A stretch of DNA of 64,000 bases, taken from NCBI RefSeq assembly GCF_019422935.1, contig NZ_JAHZCJ010000001.1, forward strand, positions 62,001 to 126,000, given 5' to 3'. A program made the position numbers and the translations under genes. Shown here one piece after another: positions 47,401 to 53,648 of the stretch (position 1 is its first letter; every line of letters starts with the position of its first letter). The notes beneath the pieces were generated by a model that had not been told where the DNA came from, made no database searches, and saw only the letters and a list, made by a program, of their open reading frames with translations. The DNA is from Desulfovibrio sp. GTDB lineage: Bacteria > Desulfobacterota > Desulfovibrionia > Desulfovibrionales > Desulfovibrionaceae.

Positions 47401-49275
47401 GACTGCGCCCTTGCCTCGCGCAAGCCAGCGCAGCCGCTGCAAAAGAACGAGGAAACAACGCCAGTTCTGGATAAGTACCCCGTGGGCAACGAGCAGCTTG
47501 CCATCCTGTATGCCGACATGGTCAGCGAGGGCGATCTAGGTTTCAACCTGCCAGCATTCCTTGTGATGCCGCCAGATGCAGATGCGGCGCGGCTTGAAAA
47601 GGCCCTTGCCCAGATTGTGGAGCGGCATGAGGCGCTGCGCACCAGCTTCTGCGACTTTGAGGCCGAGCGTCCGGCCATGATTATTCATCCGTTTACGGGA
47701 TTTACCCTTGAAGAAAGGCGCATCCCCGATCTTGCGCACAAGGATGCTGTTATCCGACCCTTTAACCTGCGCAACGAAACGGGCTTTCGCGCCTGCCTGC
47801 TTGTGACCGATGCGGGTGAAAAGATCTTGTTCATTGACCTGCACCACGCCCTTGGGGACGGCAGAACCATGTCGCTGCTCAATGTGGAGTTGTACCGTCT
47901 GTATCACGGGCTGGAGCTTGCGCCTGTGACCGCGCAGATGAAGGATATCGCCTGGCGGCAGGTCATGCATCCCGATCCCGAAGCGGCAGCCTACTGGCAG
48001 AATATTTACAAGGGCGAATTGCCCCGGTTGGATCTGCCCGCATCGCATCCTCGGCCCCGGGTGCACACGGGCAGGGGCGGCACGTATGAATTTGACCTCG
48101 CGCCGGAGCTTGTGCAGGCCATCAAGGGTTTGGCCCGCAGGGAAGGGCTGACCAACTATCAGGTTTCGCTCTGCGCCTGGAGCCTGCTGGCGCAAGCCTA
48201 CACCGGCTCGCAGGATATTGTGGTCGCTGTTTCAATGGACGCGCGGGGCGAACATCTCAACACCGCAGGCATGCTGGCCTCCGTGCTGCCGCTGCGTTTC
48301 AGCGTAGACCCCGACCAGCCGCTTTCCGCCCTGCTGCGCGCCACGCGGCAGGTAAGCAACGAAGGCATGCGGCACCGCTCTTACATCCTTAACAGCCTGC
48401 TGGCCGACCTCAGGCAGACCGCATGGCCGGACAGATCGCCCCTGTCGGAGATCATCCTCTCGTACATGAACTTTGAATTTGCCGCCGAAGGGCAGGGCCT
48501 GTTTGAATCCCTGCGGTTCAGCAAATTCTCCAGCAAGACGGATCTTTCCATCTTTGTGAGCGATATTGGTGAGAGCATAAGCATTGCCCTTGAATACTAC
48601 GCAGACCTGTTCAGCGAGGCCGATGTGCTGCGCATGGCCCGCGATTATGTGCGCATGCTTGAACTCATGACCTCCGCGCCTGCGGATGCGCCGCTGCGCT
48701 TTACGCCCACTGATTTGCCGTGCGCCGCTGGCGGTGCGGTCATCCTTGAAACGTGCGAGGCCCTGGCCCCGGCAGCCTTGCAGCAAGGTGTTGAGGCAGT
48801 GGCTGCGGGCAAGGGAGCATCTGCCGAGGCTGTGTTGCTGGCGGTGTTTGCCGTGCTGATGGGCAAGGTGACCCAGCAGGAGCAATTTGTGGTGGCGGTG
48901 CCGCCAGAGCGCGCCATCAGGTTCAGTATTGACGACAATATGGAGTTTGAAGAACTGCTGGCCTTCACGCAAAAGGGGCTGACGGATAAGGCTGGTACGG
49001 GCGATGCTGACCACGGGGTCTCTGCCCTTGCTGATGATAACATGCCCCTCATGCAAAGTGCCCTGCGTTTGGGTTTTGCATTTGCGCGGGGGGGCGTCTC
49101 TATCCCTGATGCGCAAGGGAGGGGGTATGGTCTTTTCTGCTCGGTCCAAGAACAGAAGGAAGGTCTGGCCCTGCATTTTGCGTATGATCCGCAACAGCTT
49201 GGCGCGGAAACCGCTCAGGACTGGCTGACTTATTACGGGAATTTTCTTGAAGGCATAATTGAAGGGGCGGCATGA
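32500..49275 (+). CDS. Hybrid NRPS/trans-AT PKS megasynthase, 5591 aa
   Basis: Start ATG at 32500 (GGGGGA upstream; a GTG at 32488 is possible). Domains by motif, residues from this ATG: C1 (SHVVLDG, 133-139); A1 (YTSGSTG at 584; Lys911); PCP1 Ser963; C2 (HHVAGDG, 1137); PCP2 Ser1438; E (HH-x3-D at 1621; FNYLG at 1823); C3 (HHLLMDG, 2064); PCP3 Ser2430; C4 (HHIIFDG, 2604); A4 (3086; Lys3433); PCP4 Ser3512; KS (Cys3738, His3871, His3912); linker without AT; DH (His4175, Asp4345); KR (TGGLGG at ~4644, Tyr4779); ACP Ser4934; C5 (HHALGDG, 5115); partial C (~5410-5585). C2 and C3 modules have no A domain. The pocket of A1 reads DASTIAAVC and of A4 DVWHFSLVD, suggesting aromatic residue and Ser. 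Catalytic residues are intact throughout. Overlaps the next gene by ATGA. Confidence 0.93.
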   Translation: MAKIVPLTGCQKELWLSAKAALSDYAETSIRGCYHIDALLDPDLLRQAIKRTLHFTPLPAASLCQDEAEPYFLVGEEQEPDFRVLDAAAQPNPSAAADRMIDEFFEEPVENPLMRYALVITGEASCIVAMKCSHVVLDGLAFFFHIAVIADVYTALACGETPDLGEPCSCEEAYLEDQAHCASPRFQKDMAFWHEHLSRLPEKRLLRALPGRPDVLGESRHQKFVLSEKTSSETSALIAAHKVSPAVFFTGIYTLIVSFMSGEKDIVALAPVAYGERKVLYRRQGAMMSLPPLLVNVAAHDTFAGLLEAVSAQNGSFYRHVRTPYQLAARQLEGKNFAFLADTFVNFLPNTPPGTPKFPIVEAEQRHSAKEPILFGTLVMQELRSGCFSLTVRNSRNHLSDRDVERFVARVESVVAQLAAGIEPPQLDYLLDEEKLELAQWRSGPARTYDIRSLPELFDAVADAFAGRVAVKDEWGNALSYAQVRENSLRCASWLAGQGVVRGGIVAVAAQRTANLPEVVLGIQRLGAIYLPIDPKAAPDRMAYIVEDAGADITLDLADLTYRQSPITPLPHAPRAEDGAYLIYTSGSTGKPKGVLAPHGGFANMIQGQIELFGVQADDHVLQFAPPIFDASLSEMFMALLAGAALYPVSDQCRNAPWTLRQYMIDNDITVVTLPPSYLNLFEGEPFPGLRVLITAGEPPVAGDALHYAKGLRYFNAYGPTETCVCAAMKEVSPFEPQPIGVGSPIPNVTLSIRNAEGRELPAGMAGELWIGGASLAIGYHNKPEMTEQRFIHVPQEGNARFYASGDMALWSDKGEILLLGRADDQVKIRGNRVELAEVACLLESCESVSQAAVLAVKDAGGQASLAAFFVLRPGASIETVVSWSRTSLPPYMVPSAWHVLEAMPLAPTGKIDRKALQNLARRGEAHGGSGRKAHAGLLEIFERVLGRAYDPEKSFFAQGGNSLNAMSLLHAIRKTFNVDISFRSFVSCETLFDVEAQLGGVRAESALAGIESAPLSTGQFRIWAYQQVNEGSIDYNMPLLLELRGDRTADFLEGLRRAANAQELFHCTVAGDIDNPHFAQGKGEVYLCSVTIADAREAAVFFDQQIHTPFDLRVEPPVRLVAAVLPQCVQVLVLVHHVAGDGETLEILLQNALRYLRGEPPVRGLLAVQEAFCRRQAAYAASPACADDAAYWQEVLTPPVPTVNQAAGAASRKGAMIGVNLDTETALGFEILAKNSGASVLACFVALAGRALCRRFDRKELLLGVPMGLRETQEEFCAAGFYVNTVPLRVSLDVLEDSAAVVDAARQMRQAIEHSRYCAADIVPEFLATHAYFEPVGVPGLELNRLELELRASKLTASFTLVTGTASRIVLEYDAGCIADAPALLNDLARSMRRACEGLVRRDPRQVLGNAWREILHPGSSSAVQEESDFFRDGGDSIKAIQITGILRRSGITALSAPDFLRMPRFGDLCTLLESAESDSSATQTMDYSPVAPGEQVPLLLFARYFLGAHPSHWRQFFMLLPLEIRADVPTASIEAWLQTLPENHESLRMAFAPDHAVLLAEPQKIGLHCRDFADTVEQTSLLREAVGEITAGLDATCGKTLGAMLARQGEKRFLLLVGHHLALDALSLETLRQGLLHYCRTGKAQCEAHGLALRAREVERLRAAGVFPSEEQRALWRAACAVPCEPLRALLSQSRDRAASRARLSAQLDGFRQEYSTDAKADLLAALACALHAQGQKSAVRVTLESHGRDELLPGFDASRSLGWFTAVCPMPLEPALNYAQAREVLGPWLAQHFSPENCNAYGYLRQENPAEFGYAAQIAFNYLGRVTGQPDEEASLMLSALAPGLIPELVHADMEADAPLELSVFFDQQGILHLGAWFSPHCLAHDWVSGLLQSWLAALKTLPAYLPQQTLDAIFAACGCRAEDVERIAQPDAGHAPLLYQSLLAESGVYTQQVEFHFRGPVDIFALMRAWEALTARHESLRSLFPMPVEGEFYRVVLLKGRTSLEFHDFSHLPEAEAEAEAQALLRAERQRGFDVQRGPLLRARFFRRGADRVVMSWCFHHLLMDGWCMGVLLRELFALAGAKGGPENSRLPEPFPLETYSRWRAQFDERAARAYWAGLLQDFNGPTGVELAQPAPRAATPGEFDEPQTVELELDAALSASLQELAKTEAVTLSALVQTLWAIVLSNANNGCRDVVFGVVTSGRPAELAGIESAVGLFIQTSPLRARWTASESLGALLAQVKEQNLQQMRYGYVPLATLGRNLLDHLMVFENYPVDTCFDHNRVELRDMRGFEKLPYALGISVIPGVNLRFRFLYDPERLPEERALALRNGLHAVLVAAASEGGRTCLALEEAANTALADAEKSGAEQGEAENASDNAAVIAGQAQAPQRLDVANLAETVRAAYVAVLGCPVDSVDADFFQLGGHSLIAMSLLSQLSKSLSVTVGIEDVMGYPSPRALAVHIGSLAKADVIIPRVEGLAVYPLSPAQQRIWFLQKLHEGGQVYVIPFAARLRGPVDPVALQEALTLLEERHDALRLRVALDAPEQRLAPAGGLRLECYDAPLTDAAYLGMSLPLGPERPLVRVALFRQEDGSHALLFCFHHIIFDGWSAEVITRELNEAYGAALQDSLPQWPPLELDFASYALWESQREAEGLEQICSDLAPLPERLRLPLDYPRPAVQRFEGAVQSFDLGLERSHGLKDWALRAGVTVFPVLLALVDAFLLRHTGQDDIIVGCPAANREHEQVQGVVGLFVNTLAVRARMNAQGGFAELAGTVDAAFRKSLSAQNCPFEKVIEAVGVERNAARNPVFDVFAALEDASWNNFGRPPLCMEPLPLPHLCSKFDLSFYFKERSDGGYTVDVEYCTELFSPQTVRRMTERLLTLADAVLADDAKPLAELDILPARERAELASFNDTAEPLDVAADMDSRFRAQAARTPHAMAVMDAAGTAVSYRQFNVQVDAVCAWLQGQGVARGQYVCVCFERSPAMLACIFAVLRLGAVYVPLAATLPDERMRSVFEDLGQCVVLCEARFAEAFRKNLQDGQNGQCGQRVLSPDFEALVAGAQVPGAVPHYEAEPLPPDSPAYVIFTSGSTGRPKGVPIEHASVANRLLWMQSRFPIGQGDEVLQKTTITFDVSVWELFWWSWQGAGIALLEPNAEKNPALIVQAIEARRVTVLHFVPSMLRAFLDHLEGHPGDVRRLRSLRYVFTSGEALPRELVARWSALTHADQLQVELHNLYGPTEATVDVSWQPCLNTPPHAVPIGRPVSNTRLYVLDACKNPVPLGVTGEIYISGIQVARGYLNRPELTAQRFMDDPFAPGSRMYRTGDLGRWLADGSIEYLGRNDDQVKIRGYRIELGEVEAALGRCRGVSQAVVRMGRIGEYAALEAFLLPQGGARLDLAGIRAELAALLPNYMCPSRFFVVQDIPLSPSGKADRKRLQGYPLLAGGEKDAASAALGPDAFQPTSQTGGQTGSDSGLSPALIEAVREVWRQVMPEVEAGSDLGFFDAGGNSLLLVRLHTLLDKQWSGVFTLAGLFSESTIRAQAAFIARTQQVGSTVAVCRATTAPIAIIGMAVRLGDYADVQSFWRDLARGADKNIPMSEKRRGETRQIFDAVGLAFDDARLREAAYLSDISSFDYRRFGLSPNDASLLDPAQRVFLETALRALDDAGYGGSALENADVGVFVGASPVRLFQTAVTRAFPDLAEQTYLLNVPSNVLARLSYMKNWHGPAASVDTACSSVLAALHQACRSLHEGECAVALVGGAHVIDLPVKADAAFAIESVSGRTRTFDAEAKGVGAGEGAAVFLLKPLDAALRDHDAIHAVIPGSAVNQDGKSSSMAAPNPEAQAEVIDRAARNAGVSLADIQFFEAHGTATVLGDPVEIEGLRRAFARQGAQREQKALIGSVKGNLGHLDAAAGAAGLAKAVLCLENGLVPPQPHFERPNPHIDFEAAPVRVAQKLEPLPPQERPWRCGVSSFGLSGVNTHVIVAEHQAEPLPQDDGHWQCVVFSAPDEASLQDYARAVAAAVARNEGWPLHAVAATLMTGRDALPVRAALVARFRQGLLEQLEAGLTGVAVASAGRHDSRDSMENPLPGAFFASQEAAQAAASAYLAGASLAWPAERPVYRVHLPAAPLAAATLWPRFAAHFLSDPVMTPAGKAFALAVDRPDFWPAGEHRLEGTPLLVGMGLLDCLGWIGGAAPLSLHDLRWRKPVACGPGCRAVLLAREQGDALAVELHHFEPADHKAGETFTKGQATGTWSVAASGLLRGGIARPAALNLATVREGLREIAQQDTPEDSPLMVSGRWQCRKALWVAEDGNTLLAELCLPEAYRADFNTFRWHPAMMDIAASLALRGAYGFVPAGCRMARLYNPLTAQAFALVRITDRQQGMIVADCTVTDASGQIVAELEGMTFMALRKGQTAGKSGPDILQPQPELYAIGWKQADLKGSIAGPQNIILLGGQGGLLGEALKPLAHARRPLPAHADEARALAHEILAGPTDHLLWLPSLQSGGQNDTWPLCALLQEVCSGGLRRPLRVTVVGSGAFVPDTSAHEPHQACLPQGALYMGPLLCLPWEEPRISCAYVELEEQNAASVAAFVASLGLVDGPYVAAHDGTVRVRELVKLPSAPASTAIPVITRNGCVVITGGLGGMGQTLARQIHERHGARVVLLHRSSQLPPHALEGVPFAAFRCDVTDAAQVEEVFAKIRREVGPVQGVIHTAGVAGRGYLLTSDRQGYESVLAPKVTGAWNLHKATLGDDLAFFVLASSRTALVGAPGQSDYTAANAYLNAFARYRRSLGLPGLSINWNTWSGVGMAVREGLGNGPEAATMLAPQQALAVLEAALASGEDLVAVGMTGESAANFALNGLPGSELPGSMLGSASISSSAAKGNATQAQPGVNADSLDGAALLEIIRDCLGYDRPLTREDDFFDLGGDSIAATRIVNRLDKEAGLALAVADLLESDTLGDIVDCALASRKPAQPLQKNEETTPVLDKYPVGNEQLAILYADMVSEGDLGFNLPAFLVMPPDADAARLEKALAQIVERHEALRTSFCDFEAERPAMIIHPFTGFTLEERRIPDLAHKDAVIRPFNLRNETGFRACLLVTDAGEKILFIDLHHALGDGRTMSLLNVELYRLYHGLELAPVTAQMKDIAWRQVMHPDPEAAAYWQNIYKGELPRLDLPASHPRPRVHTGRGGTYEFDLAPELVQAIKGLARREGLTNYQVSLCAWSLLAQAYTGSQDIVVAVSMDARGEHLNTAGMLASVLPLRFSVDPDQPLSALLRATRQVSNEGMRHRSYILNSLLADLRQTAWPDRSPLSEIILSYMNFEFAAEGQGLFESLRFSKFSSKTDLSIFVSDIGESISIALEYYADLFSEADVLRMARDYVRMLELMTSAPADAPLRFTPTDLPCAAGGAVILETCEALAPAALQQGVEAVAAGKGASAEAVLLAVFAVLMGKVTQQEQFVVAVPPERAIRFSIDDNMEFEELLAFTQKGLTDKAGTGDADHGVSALADDNMPLMQSALRLGFAFARGGVSIPDAQGRGYGLFCSVQEQKEGLALHFAYDPQQLGAETAQDWLTYYGNFLEGIIEGAA

Positions 49276-52200
49276 TGAAGTTATCGGATTTTTCCTTTGC
49301 CACTCCAGAAAAAAAATCTGCAAGGCCAGAGTCTGCCAGTATTTCCTGCTCTGGCCCGCATACTGCGAGCGCCACGCAGGCAGGGGGGGAGTTTGCCAGC
49401 CTTGAGCATCTGTTCCGCAGCATTGCTGACGCAAGGCCAGAAGCCGAAGCTCTGACCGGGGGCGGCCATGGGCTGACCTTCAGTGAGCTGGACGTTCTCT
49501 CGGAACGCATTGCCCGTTTCATTCTTGCGCAGGGGTATGGGCACGAGGCCGTGGTGGGCGTGCTGTGCGCGCGCGGCGCGGTGTATCTGGCTGCGGGACT
49601 TGGCATTATGCGGGCCGGGGCAGTGTATCTGCCCGTGGAGCGCGAGCAGCCGCAAAGCCGCAAAGAGGCCATGCTGCGGCCCGCAAGCCTGATTATTGCC
49701 GACAGCGCCTGCCTGCGCGAAGCCGAGTATTTTCACTACAGGAATCCCGGCATTCGGCATGTGCTCTGCCTTGATGCGCAGGACTATGACGATGCCCTTG
49801 AAAAAGGCACAGGCCTTGTCAGCACCGAATACTGGGAGCAGGTGGCGCAGGGGGGCAGCGACATGGGCTGGAAGAGCGATTTTGACGCCGCCCCCTGCCC
49901 GCGAAGCGATCTCGCGGCCATGGCCGCTGCCGTGCTTGAGAAATGCGGGCTGGCTCACAAGGCGGATTATCTCCGCGCAGGCCGCAAAGTGCTGGATGTG
50001 GGCAGCGGGTCTGGTTGCGTGGCGCAAGCGCTTGCCAAGGCCGTGCAGGAATATGCGGCTGTGGATCTGGCCCGCAATGAACTCAGCCGCCTTGCCAGTT
50101 TTGACGCTGCCGCCAGGGTGACGCCGTATCGTATGGAAGCGGCGGACATTCATTTTCTTGAAGGTCAGGCCTTTGACGTGGTGGTCATAAACGGCGTGGT
50201 GGAAAATTTCCCCGGCTACAACTATCTGCGCAGGGTGCTGCATCACGCCGTGGAGATGCTCACGCCTGACGGCCTCGTTTTTGTGGGGGCGGTGCGCGAT
50301 CTGGATTGCCGGGACGACCTGCGGGCTGCCTTGCAGACACATGCCCTTGCCACCGGCGATCAAACCGGCCTGCTGCGGCTTGATGCCTCTGAGGAATTGT
50401 TTGTTCCCCGCCAGTTTTTTACGGAGTGGGCGGCGCGCTGCCCTGTGTCGGTGGAAGTGACATTCTCCCCTTGCATTTTTGGGCAGAACCATGAGCAGAA
50501 CCGTGTGGATGGCGGCAAGCAGCAAGGGGAGCAACCTTACCGTTATGATGTGGTCATCCGCCCCGGCGGCAGTCGCTCTCTGGTTCCGATTTCGCGGTTT
50601 GGGGCCCAGCATTTGCCGCCTGCGGGCGGGCAAGCCCTGCCCCCATGCGATCCCGCCCAGGCTGCCTATATCGTCTATACCAGCGGTTCAACGGGCACTC
50701 CCAAGGGGGTGGTGGTTGAGCACTGCAACCTCATGCACATTTTGCGCGCCCTGCGGCCCTATGCGGCGGGCTGCGAGAGGGTGGGGCTGGTTGCGCCCCT
50801 GTCGTTTGACGCTTCTGTGCAGCAGTTGGCCGTGTCTGTCTTCAGCGGCAAGAGCCTGCACGTGCTGTCGGACGAAGAACGCAAGAATCCCTCGCTTTTT
50901 TGCGCCTGCGCGCGTGAGCGCGGGCTTGACCTGTGCGACATGACGCCCGCGTTTTTCAACGTGCTCACAGACTGGCTTGCCGAGCAGCGTCAGCCTTTGC
51001 CGCTCAAGGCTCTGCTGCTGGCGGGCGAAGTGCTGCGGCCCGATGTGATCCGCAAATTTTACGCCATCCCCGGCAACGAGGATGTGGTGCTGTTCAATGT
51101 GTACGGCCCCACGGAATGCACGGTGGACAGCAGCGCCTTTCGCATAGATGTGGGCAACCATCAGGATTTTACCGCCTACCCCATTGGCAGTCCTCTTGAA
51201 GGCGTGCGCATCTGCGCCATGGATAAAAATTGTCAGGAGCTGCCCGATTCAGTCACTGGCGAACTGTGGATTTTGGGCAATGGTGTGTCGCGCGGCTACC
51301 TGAATAACGCCAGCCCCGGTGCGTTTGTGGAAAAAGACGGCCAGCCCTGCTATCGCACGGGTGACAACGGTTATGTGCAGAACGGCCTTGTTTTTTTCCG
51401 TGGACGCGAAGACCAGCAGGTGAAGATACGCGGCAACCGGGTGGAACCTGGCGAGGTGGAAAAGGCCGTTGCGGGCTTTCCCGGCGTGCGTCAGGTGGCG
51501 GTGGTGGCGGATACCTTTCGCGCCGGGGAGGAAAAGACCCTCGCCGCCTATGTGGTGGGCGATGTGGATATGGCCCTGCTGCGCGGATACCTAGAGCAAC
51601 ACCTGCCGCCGTACTGCGTGCCCGCCTATTTTGTCCCCATGATGGAATTGCCGCTTTCGCTCAACCGCAAGATAGACAAAAAGGCTCTGCCGTCACCCCT
51701 GGGCGGGGTGGAAATTCAGCGCGGGCGCATGCCTGTCGGGCCTGTGGAAGAAAAACTGGCCGAAATATGGAAGCGACTGTTGGGCTTTGAAATCACCGAT
51801 GCCAATGCTGGCTTTTTCAGTCTGGGCGGTCACAGCATTCTTTCCATCAGGCTTATTGCCATGATCGAAAAGGAAATGGGCGTGCATGTGGCTGTGAACG
51901 AGCTGGTCTCGCATTCAAGCATCGCGCAGCTTGCGTCCCTGCTGGCCGGAAAGACCGAAAAGCGTGAAAGCCCCGTTATCCAGCTGCAACACTGCGAAGG
52001 CGGCAAGAACCTTGTGCTGTTTCACCCTGTTGGCGGCAGCGTGTTCTGCTACAGCGACCTTGCGCGCCTGCTTGGCGGCAAATATTCGGTCTATGCCGTC
52101 GAGGCGGCGGGCTTCAGCCAGCGCCGCACGTCGCTTACAACAGAGCTGCATACGGTTGAGAGCCTGGCGGAGTATTATCTGGACGAAGTACTCAAGGTCG

Positions 52201-52790
52201 AGAGCCGCGATATCATCTGGGGCGGCTGGAGTTTCGGCGGTCTGCTGGCCTATGAATGTTCCCGGCGGTATGCGACACTGGGCAACCGCAGCGAGCCTGT
52301 CATCATTCTTGATACCGTGGCCGACAATACCCGCGCAAAACAGATGGCGGCCAAGGATGACATCGAACTGTTGCAGCTCATTTTGCAGCAAGGTATGGCC
52401 TTTGACCCCGTAAAGCTCCGCGCCATGCCGCGTGAACAGCAACTGGGCTACCTTGTGGAATGCGGTGAGAAAAGCGGATTGCTGCCTGCCGGGTTCAGCG
52501 CCGTGCAGATGGACAATCTGTTGCTGACCTATCGCGGCAACACCCTGGCGGCTGCGCGTTACGAGCGGCCAGGCCCTTCAGACTGCAAACTGTTGCTGGT
52601 GCGCGCGCTGGATTTTGCAACTAACCCGCAGATAATAATGAATGACGACTATCAGGGTTGGGCCCGTTTTTTGAAGAAGGAAAATATCTCGCTGCGCTGG
52701 GCGCAGGGCACCCACGAAACCATGCTTTCTGCCGGCCTTGCCGCAAATGTGGCCCAGCTTATACTGGAATATCTTGAAGCTGAAAAATAG
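49272..52790 (+). CDS. NRPS with methyltransferase-interrupted A domain, PCP and TE
   Basis: 1172 aa, ATGA overlap with the upstream synthase. The A domain is split: its first part (motifs A1-A2, LTFSELDVL and MRAGAVYLPVE, to ~residue 150) is followed by an inserted methyltransferase (~165-435; SAM loop VLDVGSGSG with Asp242, and VVVINGVVENFPGYNYLRR, as in NRPS N-methyltransferases). The rest of the A domain then resumes at YTSGSTG (469). The pocket reads DAQDLAVVD, close to the textbook Gln code DAQDLGVVD. PCP Ser855 (GGHS). The C-terminal type I thioesterase has Ser987 in GGWSFGG and His1148 in GTHETM. No C domain is present; it must use the C domain at the end of the first protein. It should add an N-methylated Gln-like residue and release or cyclise the product. 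Confidence 0.92.
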   Translation: MMKLSDFSFATPEKKSARPESASISCSGPHTASATQAGGEFASLEHLFRSIADARPEAEALTGGGHGLTFSELDVLSERIARFILAQGYGHEAVVGVLCARGAVYLAAGLGIMRAGAVYLPVEREQPQSRKEAMLRPASLIIADSACLREAEYFHYRNPGIRHVLCLDAQDYDDALEKGTGLVSTEYWEQVAQGGSDMGWKSDFDAAPCPRSDLAAMAAAVLEKCGLAHKADYLRAGRKVLDVGSGSGCVAQALAKAVQEYAAVDLARNELSRLASFDAAARVTPYRMEAADIHFLEGQAFDVVVINGVVENFPGYNYLRRVLHHAVEMLTPDGLVFVGAVRDLDCRDDLRAALQTHALATGDQTGLLRLDASEELFVPRQFFTEWAARCPVSVEVTFSPCIFGQNHEQNRVDGGKQQGEQPYRYDVVIRPGGSRSLVPISRFGAQHLPPAGGQALPPCDPAQAAYIVYTSGSTGTPKGVVVEHCNLMHILRALRPYAAGCERVGLVAPLSFDASVQQLAVSVFSGKSLHVLSDEERKNPSLFCACARERGLDLCDMTPAFFNVLTDWLAEQRQPLPLKALLLAGEVLRPDVIRKFYAIPGNEDVVLFNVYGPTECTVDSSAFRIDVGNHQDFTAYPIGSPLEGVRICAMDKNCQELPDSVTGELWILGNGVSRGYLNNASPGAFVEKDGQPCYRTGDNGYVQNGLVFFRGREDQQVKIRGNRVEPGEVEKAVAGFPGVRQVAVVADTFRAGEEKTLAAYVVGDVDMALLRGYLEQHLPPYCVPAYFVPMMELPLSLNRKIDKKALPSPLGGVEIQRGRMPVGPVEEKLAEIWKRLLGFEITDANAGFFSLGGHSILSIRLIAMIEKEMGVHVAVNELVSHSSIAQLASLLAGKTEKRESPVIQLQHCEGGKNLVLFHPVGGSVFCYSDLARLLGGKYSVYAVEAAGFSQRRTSLTTELHTVESLAEYYLDEVLKVESRDIIWGGWSFGGLLAYECSRRYATLGNRSEPVIILDTVADNTRAKQMAAKDDIELLQLILQQGMAFDPVKLRAMPREQQLGYLVECGEKSGLLPAGFSAVQMDNLLLTYRGNTLAAARYERPGPSDCKLLLVRALDFATNPQIIMNDDYQGWARFLKKENISLRWAQGTHETMLSAGLAANVAQLILEYLEAEK

Positions 52791-53648
52791 TCGGAGATAT
52801 TTATCTATAAAAAGTCTAGATATCGTCCTGGAGAATTTCTTAACAATGTTGTAAAATTGTTGTCGGTTAAAAATGAGAGTTGTTTCTATTTAGAGTAAGT
52901 GTGACGCTCATTTTACAAACTGCTTTTGCACGTCATTTGTGCCAAGAAATGCTTTTTTTGATTCAGTGAAAGTTTTTTTTCATTTTCCCCTAAAGTTTTT
53001 GCTTGAATTTTATGTTCCGGAATGAAACAGTCGTCCTTACGCTTGCAAGGCTGTTTTTTTCCGGTATTTTTTTTTATTTTGCGCCCTCCAGGCATGGATG
53101 GCGTGCGGCCACGCGCAGAAGTTGCCCCTTGAACTCTAAATGTCTGTTAAGGCAACAGCCTGTCAGGCAAGCAGAATTGTGCTGATGTGTTTTGTCGCCC
53201 CCGTTTTGCTAAGTGCGCATTGGGGACTTGCTTTGCTGGTACATGTGCAGCGTTGAAGTTGTGCCTGTATATATTGGTGCGTAATTGTAATTGTTTATTC
53301 TTGCACAACAGTATTCATGTAATCGTTTTATGTGTGTTATGGGGTTTGCCTTTTATTTTGCATCAAGGCTCTTATTTTTATTCAGTTCTTTTGTCTGATT
53401 ATTGCAGGATATGGCATTAAGGAGTGTGGTCTCGTATTGATACCTTCTTGTTGCCAATAAATAAATATCTACTTTTATATTAAGCTGCGCCGATTTTAAG
53501 GTTCATTTGGTATTAGTTATTAAAGATTACAGGCTATTGTCTTTGTTCCGGGTTTTCGTATATGAGAGGCTTTGAGTTCAGGCACCTGCCTGGGCAAGTT
53601 GTGTTACCGTGCGCAGGGGCAGTGCAAACCCTAGCTCAGGATTTTGCC
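52791..53648. other. AT-rich gap downstream of the NRPS operon
   Basis: About 860 bases of much lower GC than the synthase genes, with many T-runs. Open frames here (for example 53187-53420) have no ribosome site and unlikely composition, so no gene is called. The region contains one terminator-like hairpin. It marks the right edge of the biosynthetic locus and could contain old insertion remnants, though none was recognised. Confidence 0.5.
53035..53060 (+). terminator. Candidate terminator downstream of NRPS operon
   Basis: AAACAG and CTGTTT flank an inner CCTT/AAGG stem, with a four-base bulge, and are followed by a run of Ts (53053-53060). It lies about 245 bases after the synthase stop codon, so it may serve a long 3' end. 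The stem is imperfect. Confidence 0.4.

Noticed and set aside
53187..53420. 77-codon frame in the AT-rich gap
   Set aside because: No ribosome site, odd Cys/Leu composition and no similarity that I recognise.
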